From Scatophagus argus (lineage: Eukaryota; Chordata; Actinopteri; Scatophagidae), in assembly GCF_020382885.2 (NCBI RefSeq), contig NC_058498.1:12837001-12901000 (forward strand): 64,000 bases of DNA. The letters are read 5' to 3'. Each line of letters starts with the position of its first letter. Position 1 is the stretch's first letter. The notes under the pieces are model-generated. The model worked only from the letters and a program-made list of their open reading frames with translations. It did no database searches and had not been told where the DNA came from. The position numbers were made by a program, and so were the translations under genes. This document shows, one piece after another, positions 15,777-28,593 of this stretch.

Positions 15777-16766
15777 GTCACATAGCTGGCGTTGCCTGTC
15801 CTTTAAAAACCCAGCCATCCTTACTCTAATTTGGGAGGAATGAAGGTGTGGCCAGCATTCCCATTAGTAAAGAGCTGTTAATGTTGCCTTGCGGTGGAGG
15901 CCTTTCGGTTTGCGTGGCCTGTATGGGATTACCAGGCTTTCTGCTCTTTTTGTCACCACATACTGTAGTATGTAGCCCCGTGCAGTTCCACCAGATGTGA
16001 CTAACCACAGACTACAGGGCCAAACCAGAAGCCGCTGTTGATGGAAAGTATTTGTAAATTTTAAAGCATTATGGTTCACAGTTGTTTGGTCCAGGCAGAA
16101 GAAGTAAATAATTTCTTTAGGCTAAAAGCACAAAGAATACAAATTTAGTTTTAATGTTTTGATAACTGCCCGTACAATGTTTTCAGTAAAGCTTTAAATT
16201 TTGTATTCAGTGTGTGTTTTGAAGATAGTAGTGAGCAGAATATCATCATGGTGTAATCTGGTCAGATGTTGCCAGACTACAGGCAGACAGGATGTAACCG
16301 GAGCTCCCTGCGCAAAGTTTAGGACAGTCTCTCTCCCCTTTAAACCACAGAACTGTAACGGCCACAGTGAGGACTCACCTACGCTTGAGCCCTTGTTTTC
16401 TCAAACCCCACCTCTTCTTTCTCCATACCTTCCTCCTCATTTCCTCTCCCCACTCCAAAAAAAAAAAAAATCAGAGCCATAAGCAGCATTTTTTTTCATA
16501 ACGGTTCAGCTGAAGCCCCTGTGAGGTGGGCATGACTCTGTGTGACAGGGTACACCTGGAGAGGTCAGGGGCCACATAGGGAGTCCTTGGCGGGCTCTCT
16601 GCACCCCAAGACAGCTGCTGTAAAATACAAAGGTCACGGTGAGATCAGGGAGGAGGAGTGCGGAGGCCCCAGTCACTCAATACTAATGTTTTATTAATGC
16701 CTCGCTGTGAGGGCCACCAGGAACACAAACTGAATGAGGCTTTTATTGTGGCATCTGTGTACAACA

Positions 16767-16788
16767 CCCCCCCCCCCCCCCCCCCCCC
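16767..16788 (+). repeat. Poly-C tract
   Basis: Twenty-two consecutive C (poly-G on the minus strand). Capable in principle of G-quadruplex formation, and the length is prone to sequencing error. Confidence 0.9.
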
Positions 16789-18934
16789 AATCCACCCCCC
16801 CTTAGACGCACACATACACAGTTAGCGTTAGCACGTGCGCACACACACTTCGTCTTCAGTCCCTTGAGTAATCAATTTGCCACGTTACAGTCCTCGACAC
16901 AGTGGCTTAAATTTGCATAAACCAAATGGAGTTTTTATTGGCCTTTTCTCCGTGCTGCGAATAACAAAAAGGAAAAGGGAAAAAGATGCTTAAAATGGCT
17001 GAATAATCACCCAGACTAATTTGATTACGCCCTTAAAAAGAGACGAGCTGTCATACAGTTACAGGGGCCTCTGCAGAAAGCCAGCTGGGATGGATCTGTG
17101 TGTGTCTGCCTGGTAATTAATCTGAGTTACGTAAGAGTTGCGCCTCTGAAGTAGTACTTAAGTGGCGCGTATTCATTAACAGAGACGTTCTTTGTTCTAG
17201 TCTCAAACTGGAGTTTCTGCAGGGAGTCATCAAGATGTGCTTTAATTTACCTCACAGCTGTACCAACTGTCTTTGAGCTCACCCCAGAGTCCTTTTGTCT
17301 GTCCCTGAAAACAATGCAGACTCATGTAAATGAAGTGACTGTGATTCATACGTTGGTCAATACAGTGGAATAGTTGGTGGTCATTAGCAAACATGGCACA
17401 GGCCTCGTCGGACACAAGGGACAGATAAAGAAAGAGGACTCAGCTTTGGTATGCATTGTGGATAATTGGGCCTCTTGAAGATGCAGATGGAGTCTGAAGA
17501 TGAATATCATGATTCAGGTGTTGTTCATTTGATAAACATGAACTAGTCTGTATTCACCTTCATTTATACAAGGTGTAATTTTCGACTCATAGAAATGCTT
17601 AAGTCTTGGACAATATTTTCTTTTGGCAAACTCAGTCTGGCATTATTCCCAAGAGGAGGAGAAACAAGTGATGGGAGCAGGCAGACTGAGACAGGTTAAA
17701 CCTCAGAGTGCCAGATCAGATCACTTCATATCGTTCCAGCCCATCTGTTTGGTCTGCTGAAGGACACATGGACTCCTTCCATCCCTCACAGCAGTACATT
17801 GTGGTTACTGTAGACCAGAGAGGCACACGAGGCATCTGGGTACTTTCTGGGCTACAGTTCTTAACCCTTCCTCCTGTTGGCATCCCACACTCAAGAGATT
17901 TTTCTCTCTGCGGGCAGATGGAAATCAGATTTGTGAAGGTCACTTTGCTTATTTTGGTGCAATGTTCGGATCAGTCTGCCTGAAAAGTATGACCACTACG
18001 GCTCAGTGTTAATGCATAACTGACCTTGACATGACGGGTAATAATGACAGGGCTGTTAGACAGTCGGGAGCTTATTTCTGATGACAGAGGGACTCTTGAT
18101 AGATGCAAGACAGGGATGCTATTTTTTTTTTAGATATGCTGATGATGACAGACACATGACGACTGTGAGAGTCTCTCAGTGGAATACATCTTGGCAGTAC
18201 AATCCAGAAAAGCTCACTCTCTTTGCGGTATGGTGATAGGTGACTAAAAATATCAAAGTACAGCGCTCATGAAACTGTGATGTTGTGGTTGGAGCAGAGC
18301 AGAGCGGCAGAGTATTTAACATTCAAGACATGCTCTTCATCTTCTGCACTTGAGAGAGATTAGGCCAGCAGCAGCAGAACTCAAGATGTGCAGAAAGTAA
18401 CCGCTGAATATGTACAGACACACATACACGCAATGCAGCAATGGAAACTTCCCTCAGGCCCACAGTTACATTTGATACAACCAGCTCTGCTACTCCTGCT
18501 TTGCTTGGGCTTTGTTCAGGAAGGGTGAGCTGAGTTTGTGTTGCAGCAAACGTACTGTTACTGGTTGGTCTCAGGGCTGGTGTATCGAACTCGAGGGCTT
18601 TTTTTTTAAAGTACCAAATGAAAAATGTTTGTAGCACATCAAATGTTTGAAGAGATTTTTAATCTTTTTGACTTCTGTGGACAATTAGGTATATAACTCT
18701 TGTACAGTGTATTGTGTTGGTCCAACATTTACCATTAAGAACTGTATTTACTTTTGTTCAGTTAAAGTAATGCTAAAAGTGGAGAATAAGCAGAAGGAGA
18801 CAAAGGAGAAAAACTCATGACGTTCAACTGCTACACCTGTGTAGAGCCACTCCGGTGACATGTTTACAGTTTCAACTTCTTTTTAAGATGCAAAAAGATA
18901 CTTTACAGAGTCATGTTAGCTATTTTGCTTTATT

Positions 18935-18990
18935 TCCAGTCGTTGTGCTAAGCTAAGCTAACCGGCTGCTGGCTGTAGCCTCATATTTAA
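18935..18990 (-). repeat. Fragment of a dispersed fish repeat with a GCTAA tandem
   Basis: The order is 'tttccagtcgttgtgctaag', a GCTAA tandem, then 'ccggctgctggctgtagc' and a TCATATTTA word. This is the diagnostic block of a common percomorph interspersed repeat. Confidence 0.6.
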
Positions 18991-20202
18991 TCGTGAAACC
19001 TTCTTATTTAACTTAGAAAGCAAAGTTCTCCAAAAATATAAAAGTGTTGCTCTAAAAAATTCTCCAAGTAAGGTAAAAAAAAAACAAGTGTTTATACCAG
19101 AACATAGCAAACTTATCAAAACACTTAAATGATACCCGGTCCTGGCTGGTTTGAGCAATGAGTGTGTTTGCTTATTTGTTGTGTAGACACATCTGTTCTA
19201 GCATTCAGGTTTATTGCAAAATACTGTGGTTTGCGAAGCATCAGCCTCACAGAGTGCTTTTTCCAGAGGGTTTAAAACGTAAACAAAACAGTTTTCCCAC
19301 TGCTTCTTACCCTGGAGCTTGTTGGTAAAAAGTTACCTATCCTGTTGTGGTTCTAGTAGTACCGTGTGCTCCCGTTGTGCTTCAGGCCATGTATTCACTA
19401 CAGTAACAGATGTGGATGGATCAGTGGAGGCTTCTGTAGTATCAGCCAGCTTTGTCGGCCATGAAAATGAGCACTCATTAGGTTATCCAAACAGGCCCAC
19501 AATAGAGACAGCCTGTAACTGTCAACTCTCTCTCCTAGAATAGAAAGCACACACACCCTTCGTGTGCTCTGGCAGATCCGGGTTATTACCAGAAAAAAAG
19601 AAGAAGAAAAAAATAAATTCAAACGAAAGGTAAACATTATGTTCAGGTTTCTCTTCATACCTGCGTAATATCCAGTGGCGCATTCCCTCATAACAGCAGG
19701 GAAGGAAAATTAGATGGTGGTGAAGTATCTGAGGTTGAAAAATTCACAACATTTGTAGTAAAAATGTCACTGAACATATCCAGGAATTTAAACCATAACA
19801 AAGCCCCATTTTGTCTGAATTATAGATAGAGAGAGCAGATGAACAAATGGTTTTGGAATATGTGTTTTTCTAAATCCAGAGAAGCTTATTTTTACAGCAT
19901 GGGGTCCTCTCCACTGCCTCCCTCAGCTATTTATTACTTAGTGACATAAATGACAGCGTAATCCCACATGCCAGGAGGACTTTGGTTAAATAACGCTTGC
20001 CCGAGGCGTTATTATCACTATGTGGGTAAGCCTGATAAAATGGCATGGTGATAAGCTGATGTGTAGCCTGGAGGACCGCAGTCTCCGCATTCCTCCCAGC
20101 TCCCTGAGGATGTCCAGGCCACCCCTTTGGTCATGTGGCTGGTCCTTATACAGCAGAGTTCACAGGACCTAAACATTAATCTCCCCCTGTCTCTTTCCCC
20201 AG

Positions 20203-21830
20203 ATCAGCCGTGGTGTCTGGTATGCAGGCATGTGTCCCCTTCCACTGGCTGCACGGAGGAGGGAGGAGGAGGAGGACGACGAGGAAGAAGAAAGGGGAAG
20301 ACTTTGTGTGTTCCAGCTGGGACTCCATCCAGCCTGATTCATATTATCTTCAGCTGCAAAGAAGTGGAGGCCTGAGTCCTGGAAACAGCCCAGAGACTGG
20401 AAGTCTGCTGCCTCTTTCCACCTGATCTGTTTGCTCATACTTCTTGTGTAACTTTCCCACATAGCCCTTAGCCTGAACTGGACTCGTTACCATGCACACT
20501 GCATCGACTTCACAACCGTCTCTTTATAACATACAGCATACCGCCAGCAAAGGGACTGATAGCATAGATGTGTGCTCTGTGAACCCTCAGAATTTTCTCT
20601 TTCCTCCTCCTGGGACGAATCTGCTACTGTGACTGTATCGGCCCTGCACTGCTCAGCTGACTCACTCCATTATCAAGCATGTCTATCTTACCAGAGTCTG
20701 TAAGGATGGGTTTGTGTCTCTCTTACTGACATGTTTTACAGTCAACTTGAGAAGACATTGACTGTCCTTTTTGTTGTGGTTTCTTTCTTTTTTTTTTTTT
20801 TTTAAACCGCCTTGTGACACTAAGCGTTTACTCAGGTGTAATTTATTTGGACTGCTGATAGACTGAATTAGACCTTTGCTATGCCAGGCGTATGGGGATG
20901 GAGAGAAGACATTTGGGGAAGTGTATGATTTGGTGCACAGAAACAATCTTCCTGTCTGTATTTTTAGACTTTGGACTTGGGCTTCCCTCAATTTTGGTGA
21001 GCTAAATTTGCGTCGTCCTCCTCGACTTAAAATACACGCTCGCAAGAGAGAATGTGGCCCATTACGGCTGAAGAAGATGCTTTTATATTTCAAGATGTTA
21101 TTTCAAACTATGATTTTTTTTGTCATATTTTTTTAATGTCTTGTGTCTCAGGGTTGTGTGTAGTTTTGCCTGTACTTTTACAAGGAAGGGTAACACGTTT
21201 GTGTCTTCGTTCTGGACATTTTTTTTTTTTTTTTGTGAATGTACTATTTTGTGATAAACGATTTTGCAGAACTGTCTCATTTTAGAATATTACAATGACA
21301 TTGGTTTGCCAAATGAAAATGTATGATGAAGCTTAATAGTATACTTTAAACATAAATATTGTCAATACACTAATAGCTAACCTTAGTGGATTTAAATAAC
21401 AGAAACTAACTGTCTCCAAAGTAGTTAACAAATACTTTGTAGCTAGGATATTATTGTTTTCATTTCGTATTTCAGGATCTTTAATGGAAGTCTTTTGTGT
21501 GTATAGTTTGTATATTTGCATTGTAATTCATTTGTAGAAGCCTTTGATTTGCACAGTTTGTACAAACAAATTTCTTTATGGTCTTAATTTTTTTTTTGTT
21601 TTTTAATCTTAGTCTTAACCCAGCTTGGGTAGTGTGAATAATTGAAGCCTTTTTTGTAGCAAATTATCAAGTTGTTTCTCTTCATTTGCTCTGTGTGCAG
21701 GTCAACAGTTTTCTCACTTTATCAAAGTATATATCAGATCGACTGATATATTAAGCTATCACTGATACACCATCTGTTACTTCATGTTCTACAGCTCATA
21801 ACTCGTCAATAAATATCTTGTTGAAAACAC
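20203..21830 (+). other. Distal enc3 3' UTR exon
   Basis: Begins after a strong polypyrimidine tract and CAG at 20202. It has no long conserved ORF, is increasingly T/A-rich with many U-runs as expected of a neural 3' UTR, and ends after AATAAA at 21808-21813. Assignment to enc3 rests on strand, the post-stop donor at 13306 and absence of another plus-strand gene. Confidence 0.5.
21808..21813 (+). terminator. Polyadenylation signal AATAAA (probable enc3 end)
   Basis: Canonical AATAAA followed within about 25 bases by a GT-rich stretch (CCAGTTGTTTGTCC). This matches a cleavage site near 21830. Confidence 0.55.
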
Positions 21831-23954
21831 ATCCAGTTGTTTGTCCTCATGTTTTTTTAGGGAATGACTGGAATTCGGCAACTGTGTCATTAAACAGCGT
21901 GGGCAGCCATATAATCACACAGGTACTCTTAACGTGCCTGGAATAGTTTCCAAACGCAGGTTAGAAGTGGTTTTGGTATTTACCAGGAACACCCGTCTCC
22001 TTCCTCCTGTCTGTGTGAGAAATTCAGATCAAATAAGATTAACAGTGCTTCCTCTGTTTCTCTTAAACCCCCCCTTCTTGTCATAGCGATATCACACATT
22101 CTGGTTACGTGGTATGTGAAGTGCAAGATTCTGCTGCTCTGGCACTGGCATGTAAGATGTGCACACATATTATAAACCCTTGAACCTTGAAGAATGTGCT
22201 AATGCTGCTCAGCACTAGTCAGGTGATGCTCTTCTGTATTTCACACCTCTCTTTCTGCAGTGTGTGAGGTGTACGTGAGAAAACTGTGCAGTCCAGACTG
22301 GGCGTCGGGGTGGGAAGATGTCTGGTTGGCACATTTCAGCAGACAGATAGGGAGGTGAACCCAAGAGGAATGTACCCACTCTCATTAAGGCAGGTGGCTC
22401 TGAATGCGCTGCCTCGGGCCTGACTTTTGAAGACGTTTGTGTCTTTGTCTCCCTGAATTTCAGCAGCTTGTGGTATACTAACCTGAAGATAAAAGGGAGA
22501 AACTGTTATGGCTTTGATGAAGTGGGTATATGCAAATAAATGTTGATAAATGTACAAATGAAGAAAGAAACAACAATAAATACACAAATATAAATCACAA
22601 ATTATCATTTAAATCCAAACTATAATGTGAATTTTGTCTGACACCGTTTACTCAAATCACCTTTTGTGTCTGCGAAGGCCCGACACATCTGACAATCTCT
22701 TTTGATGAAAAGTTTGCATTAAAGGAACAGTTCGCCTAAAAATAAAAATTCCATACCGGTGAAGAGTTGGGTGAAGTTTCTTAGTCCACAGGACATCTCT
22801 GGATCTTCAAAGCATAACAGTGTTGCAGCAATCCCCTAAACTGAAGCAGATGGGGAATTGTTTAACAAAATAAATAAATAAATAAATGGCTCCACACAGC
22901 TGGTCTAGCACAATCCTCTGGAAGCCCTGAGATCCCAAACTGATTTGAGCATAATGTTATTTTATACTGTTTTTTAAAGCCACTGCAGCAACTAAAGAAA
23001 CAACCCCAGTTATCCTTTAAAGGTGATGGAAGTTGCTCAGCTCATTGTAAATTCTAACAAGTTGAGTTCACTTAAAGAAATTTAGGAAACCAAGTTTTAA
23101 GAACTTAATGTATCTCAGTACAGTTAAATTCAAATCAAGTTGTTGCAACTCAAATACTCTGTCACATTAACTTACTATATTCTGCCAAAACAAGCGGACA
23201 TCACTTGAAATTTTTAAAATACTTCACTTGAGGTATGTTATTGTAATCCACTTCAATAAAGTTGACAGAAAGTCAATAAAGATATGTTCACCAAATTTGA
23301 CCTCTATCAAATATAAAATACATATACTGTAATTTGAATAATAGTACTTGGCCATATGGCGATTTTTGTTAATACTGCGATTAATTGTTCAACCTTAGTC
23401 CAAACCCTTCTGTTAGCAGAGAACCAGGCCAGTCAGTGACCAGAGGAGAGAAAACAGGGGGAATAAATGATGCCAATTAGATGCCAATTAGAGGCAAATT
23501 CTTCCTTGTAGTTTGTCAGTTGCTTCAGATTCCTGCTAAATTATGCCTTCTAAATTATTTCCTCAATATTATGTGCTTGTGAGAGGGACTAAGTGTATGA
23601 GCGTGAATATGAGTGAGACAGAAAGTGTATGTCAGTGAGTATGAGTGAAAATCAGTATGTGATGTATGAGTGAGACTTAAAAGTGACAATGAGCATGAGT
23701 GAGGTGTGCTGACTGAACTGGGTATAAGCTAACAGAAGGCCCTTGATTCACAATGGACACTTTCCTGAATGTCTCACAGCAACAAACAGACTTGGCAACA
23801 TTTAGTCTGTAAAAATTTAAAATCTGAATAAAACCTGATAATTAAAACCAGATTATTACATAGAACTGTACTTGGACATACACCTTCCAAGCAGCAAAAT
23901 GTAAGTCAGCTCTTCAACAACTTTGATATATTCAACATTTGTTGCAGAAGCACA
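21831..23954. other. Intergenic, no gene seen
   Basis: AT-rich unique DNA with a repeat-like unit at 22720-23022. No supported exon or RNA gene. Confidence 0.5.
22720..23022 (+). repeat. Possible small inverted-repeat element
   Basis: Starts 'ttaaaggaacagttcg' and ends '...ccagttatcctttaa', so about ten terminal bases are inverted. Internal phrases ('ataccggtgaagagttgggtg') resemble a common teleost interspersed repeat. Contains an (AAAT)n run at about 22869-22886. Confidence 0.4.
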
Positions 23955-24940
23955 CTACACTCTAATACTAAACATCATATACTGTTGTCCGAGGTTCAAC
24001 AATATCTTCTGGATGAACTGAAATGTGTTCTTCATACCTTTGGGGTAATCCAGATGGCGTGCATACATTAAGTCGAACAGAAGACAGAGTGCTTGAGAGG
24101 TTGTGGGAATCTCATCCATGACAATGTTTCCTTCAAGGATGATTGCAATGCTGTCAATCAAGGGTGGCGTGTCCTCAGCCATGATTCTAAGAACCCCAAC
24201 AGGCACCTGGGTGAAGTCACATGCAGAGTCCGAATCCTGCATTAAAAATAAAAGAACACAAATAAATGAAGGTAGTTATAGTGTGTTCACTTTTATGATG
24301 CACAACATCACATAGAAGAAGCAAGCACTCTGGAATACTGTCTTAGAGAGCTCTTTAGATTATGAGCAGGTAGAAATGGCTGCATTTCAGCACCAAGTCT
24401 TAACAAAAAGAATAAAGAAAATAACAAAGGCTATACAACTTCATCTGGGAAGCTCAGATTTGGCTCAAACTTTGAATACATTGAAAATCATATAAAACAT
24501 AGATATGTTGTTGCAATTTAGTGATATAACCTTCTAAACCCAATTCTATATCGTGCAGAAATTAAATGAAACATTTTCACCATAGACTAAGATGGAAAAT
24601 TACTTTCCTTCAGCATCACATGTGAGGCATCAAATTTGTTTGTAACTCCCAACTGATAAAAAATATGTCACTTGTTTAATGTTGTGACATCCCCACTTAA
24701 ATACATTTGGTTTGCAAAGTGTGATTTCAGGCTATAATAACTAACTTGAACTCAGTTTTTGGGAATTTTGCTATTGGCTAAGGTCTGATGATGTTCTAAA
24801 ATGTGCACTGTGCAATGGTCAATCATTATCATCATAAATGTACTTACTGAGCAGCTGAGGAAGAATTCACTGGAATTATCTCCAAGATACAGGGGCAGAC
24901 ATTGCAGGACAGCAGTGCGTGCTGTGGTGATGTCATTGGT
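23955..24940 (-). CDS. C-terminal exons of a SAMD3-like fish family gene
   Basis: Two minus-strand exons, 24940-24848 (31 codons) and 24236-23955 (93 codons plus TAG), join in phase 0 through a GTAAGT donor and an AATGCAG acceptor. The product carries TNDITTARTAVLQCLPLYLG, a VPVGVL strand, an IAIILEGNIVMDEI segment and the closing YPKGMKNTFQFIQKILLNLG. I recognise this order as the C-terminal domain of a multicopy teleost family annotated 'sterile alpha motif domain-containing protein 3-like'. The molecular function of that domain is not known to me. The rest of the gene is unclear: candidate upstream exons at about 25192-25153 and 25537-25331 do not join in a consistent phase. It may be a truncated copy or a diverged gene. 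Confidence 0.5.
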
Positions 24941-25330
24941 CTCATGGAAAAGATGACAAAAAAGAATAAGCAGAAGACTATATGAAAGTAAACTTATTTG
25001 GAAAATTGGAAAATTCTGTGGATATGTGTGCACAAGTTACAAAGTTGAATTCTAAAGAATTACTTGTACTGCACTAGCAGCTGTAGGCCTAGCTGAAGTT
25101 TAAGCACACTACCATAAGGTGGGAATGATGAAGAATCTGAAACAATACTTACTTGTGAGGAAGCGATTGAGCGACTGGCACCAAACAGTTGTCTATATTC
25201 TATAAGACAATACCAAAAAACATTTGTCACGTTTATCATCATTTTTTTTCCAAAGGTTTTTGATAATAATTTTGCAATGGTGAATCAAAGTAAGACACAA
25301 AAATAAACATGAAATAAAAGTTAAAAATAC

Positions 25331-25537
25331 CGTCTCAGAAGGATTTTGGTCCAGTCTACTAAGAAAGCTTCTTATCAATGAAGCAGCAGTGAGGGAGGAG
25401 GTGTAGTGGGACGAAAGGCTGCGGCTGCTGCTGAGTTGGTCTGCCTGGGTAAGACAGTAATCTGGTACCCTGGTGGCCAATACAGTTTTGGTGACCTCTT
25501 TTCCAACTGCCACCAACTTCACTGTGACAGACACCAC
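25331..25537 (-). other. Possible upstream exon of the SAMD3-like gene
   Basis: An open 69-codon segment (VVSVTVKLVAVGKEVTKTVL...) is bounded by a TATCTTAG acceptor and a GAGACG|GTATTT donor. A 40-base piece with a strong donor (CACAA|GTAAGT) follows at 25192-25153 but needs a different phase. Either one exon is missed, the copy is decayed, or the segment is unrelated. No ATG is visible at its start. Confidence 0.25.
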
Positions 25538-25760
25538 CTAAGATAGGCTATATGGAGAAAAAAATAAAAATAAAAAAAGTATTAAATCAGTACAATTTTA
25601 ACAGTCATGTGTTACCACATCCTCATGCCCTTCATATCTAAGCAAGATTAAATGATGAACTGGTTAATATTGTTTCGATAATGTTTCCAGATTAGTGTAT
25701 TGAAACAGACCGCAGTGTCTATGAAAACCTCCTTATTCAGACAAAATGTATTACTGCTCT

Positions 25761-25800
25761 TGAATTTCCCTCGGGATCAATAAAGTATCTATCTATCTAT
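25761..25800 (+). repeat. LINE-type 3' tail with (ATCT)n
   Basis: 'gaatttccctcgggatcaat' followed by AAAG and an ATCT repeat. This is the common 3' end of truncated fish non-LTR elements. Confidence 0.6.
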
Positions 25801-26029
25801 AAGCATCACTAATTAATCTGACCTGCACTTTTGAATGTCTAAATGAAAGCAGAACCCATCGTGTCTCCTTTCTTCTGTGTTGGTTTGTTGGTTTTAGTAT
25901 TTATGGTCTCATACCACCTGCATGAAATAAACCAAACTGGGTAAAGTCACTAGTCTGTGCCAGGCATCAGCATTTATCAAAGATACTGTGGAGGTTATGA
26001 TAACATGATATTTTAGAAAAGTACGACGG

Positions 26030-26440
26030 CAGCGCTCGACTTCCGTGCGCATCGCGGCTCCAGTTGCCGGCGACGGCCGTGGATCGGCCTGTATTTCCCG
26101 TTCTCTACTGGGTCAGTTATGACCGCAGTTACCTGGAGCAGCGGGCGTGTACTGAGCCCGAGAAGAAGCGCTCAGTTTGAATGTTGTGTCCACACACACA
26201 CCGTCTGGACTGACCTTAGCTAATGTTTACGTCCCAGCACGAGCATGACTGCACCCTGACACACTTATAAGTTGTTGCCTGGAACTGAAGCACGGAGCCG
26301 GAGCCGCCGACCATAGCCTGTTAAGCTAACTGGCTAAATCATACAGCTAAATTAGCAGCTCGTCGTAATCCAGCAGCTAACAGACAGAAACCGGCGGGGA
26401 CATGAGACATGACAAACATTAACACTACACTGGGGCTCCA
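26030..26440 (-). promoter_or_regulatory. CpG-rich promoter-like block
   Basis: CpG dinucleotides are dense here and rare on both sides. An ACTTCCG ETS-type site and a GTGCGCAT NRF1-like word occur at the left edge. On the minus strand a good donor, CTCCAG|GTAACT, lies at 26133/26132, so a minus-strand 5' UTR exon leading to the SAMD3-like exons is plausible. A second ETS/NRF1-like cluster (ACCGGAAAT, CATGCGCAC) is at about 26729-26750. Direction is inferred. Confidence 0.4.
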
Positions 26441-28593
26441 GACAGAGTCAAAGCACTTTTAATCGGATTCGCTTATGCTGAACTGCTGCTAACGTCAGCT
26501 CTGTGAACCCGCACAGACACACACAAGCTAACATGCCAACAGAAAGTCGGAAAGTCGAGAAAACTCTCATTCCAAACATTAAATTATATTTATTTTATAT
26601 TACAAACAAAAGCTTTAAACTTATCGAAATCAACGTTGGAGTCAGCTTTCGGTGAGAGCACTGGGGCCAGGTGCACGATTTTGACCTCACCTCTAGCGTT
26701 TGAATGAGTTTGGCGGTAGATGCACGCTAACCGGAAATGGACATGCGCACTGGGGTGCACAGCTTTGTAACTTAAGTCTCATACCACAAACCATGCTACA
26801 CACTCAGAAATATTGTTTGCATTTACAGTGTTCATAGCAGGACCATCATGGCAAGAGGTCATCAGTTTGGTAAAAGTAACTTGTCTTTCTCGATGGTTTG
26901 AACACAGGTCCCCTAACATGTCGGTGAAATAACCAGCACTTGGTGAATCATCTGAAAGCTCTTGAAAAAGCTCTTACTAGTTTAATATTGTTTATGCCGT
27001 TAACTGGCCTTTATGGCAGGATTAACCTTGAAGTTCTCTTTTGTTTAGACCATCACTTTGTCGTCGTCTCTCATCTCTTTCCTCCTCACTGCTCACTTTC
27101 ATTTCCTCTTGCTGCTTTGCATGGGTGGAAATGAGATGAGTTACCTTGAGGATGTTTGAGGAAGAAGTATGGACGAATGCATCACTGTGCATGCACGTGT
27201 GTGTGCGTGTGTCAGACAATGAAAGGGCGTGGGAGTGAAATGAAATGCTGGAGAGACACACAAGGGAAACAGCCCACTGAATGTTTTGCAAGTTGTTTTC
27301 AAGTTGTGCTTTGAGCAATCTGAATGTCACATTTGCTCAGTAATATGTTGATTGCTGTAACATTGTGTCCTAAATGTTTAAAGATGGGTGTAATGTTGTG
27401 TCTACAGACTTAATAAACACAAAATATTCTACCCAAAAGGCCCTGAGCTCCACTTGCATGACTGATCCACCTATAAATAACATGATTTATGAAACTAATT
27501 ACATAAAGTCTTTAGGGGATGCCCTAAAACAAACACTTCAGTGACATAATGCAACAGCATTGTAAAATCTATTCAAAGCCAACCAAAAAAACTTCAAAGG
27601 ATGCTGTTAATTGGATGTAAACAACAAGCGGCTCCAGAAACCCCTGTCTGCAGCCGTGACATCATGCCTGTAACAGACCATGTGCCCAGTCAAGCATGTG
27701 GACATGTTTGTGCCAGTATGGGTACCGGGATTCATCAAAGGTTAATTTATGGACTTTGAAATACAATGCAGACTTGGATAAAAAGATGAAACACGCCTCT
27801 TTGAAAAGGCGGCCTGGCACTGGACAGTGAGACAGGCTGGTCAATGGCTCCTATTGTTATGCAAAATGTGCAAACTGAGCAATTTCAAACAGATCTTGCC
27901 GGCAACACAATTAAACCACAGCGAATAAATAGACATCTGAAAGCGGCCGGAGACAAAAGAACCTCAGTAGCTACCAAAACAATATAAAAAAAGAGGGAGG
28001 GAGGAGAAAAAATAGGACAAACTGCCATAACAATCTGGATCCTGGATTGGAAGATATGTGGGGTCTCTGAGCGTGTGTGCGAGAGGTGGGGGAAGAGCAG
28101 TTAAGGCTTCTTCTTAATCCATCAGAAAGGAGGCAGCCAGCTGGAACGGACACGGACGTTGCGCTCTGCTTCTCTACCCAAATATCGGCGTGTGTCTGCT
28201 GGCCTGAGACCCCCAGCTGGGGCTGCTGCCTTTCTGTGGACGGGGACAAAGACGCCTTGATGAGGCCAGAATCGACCTCCTCTCACCTTCCCCCGGGAGG
28301 CCTGGAGGATGCCCGTGCATGCTGGTCCTGGAAACCCCACAGCCAAAGGGCAGATCAATATGTACTCTCTGACAGCAACTGATCTGATCTGACTCATGTG
28401 CTGAAAACTGCCTTCAGTGTGTATACAGTCTGTACTGAATCTTCTTGTAGTGTAGTCTTTTTAAACTCCACAGTAGCTCTTGGGTAAAATGTATTGATTT
28501 TAGAGCATCTTTTTTTGCAGCTAGGTCATTATTGCGAACAATCAACTTTTATTGGCAGTATATATATATTTTTACATACACACATACTGAATT

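Larger units (their letters stand above)
13306..20202 (+). other. Probable large intron in the enc3 3' UTR
   Basis: Donor TTACG|GTGAGT at 13306 lies 37 bases after the stop. Acceptor CTTTCCCCAG ends at 20202. No coding exon is seen inside. It contains a SINE fragment (14128-14236), old dispersed repeat pieces (about 14690, about 18935), microsatellites (15620-15641, 15754-15776), a 22-base C tract, and unique AT-rich DNA around 16860-17160. Confidence 0.5.

Noticed and set aside
28077..28397. Overlapping open frames on both strands in GC-richer DNA
   Set aside because: No codon-level or family evidence on either strand; it could be noncoding conserved DNA but nothing supports a protein.
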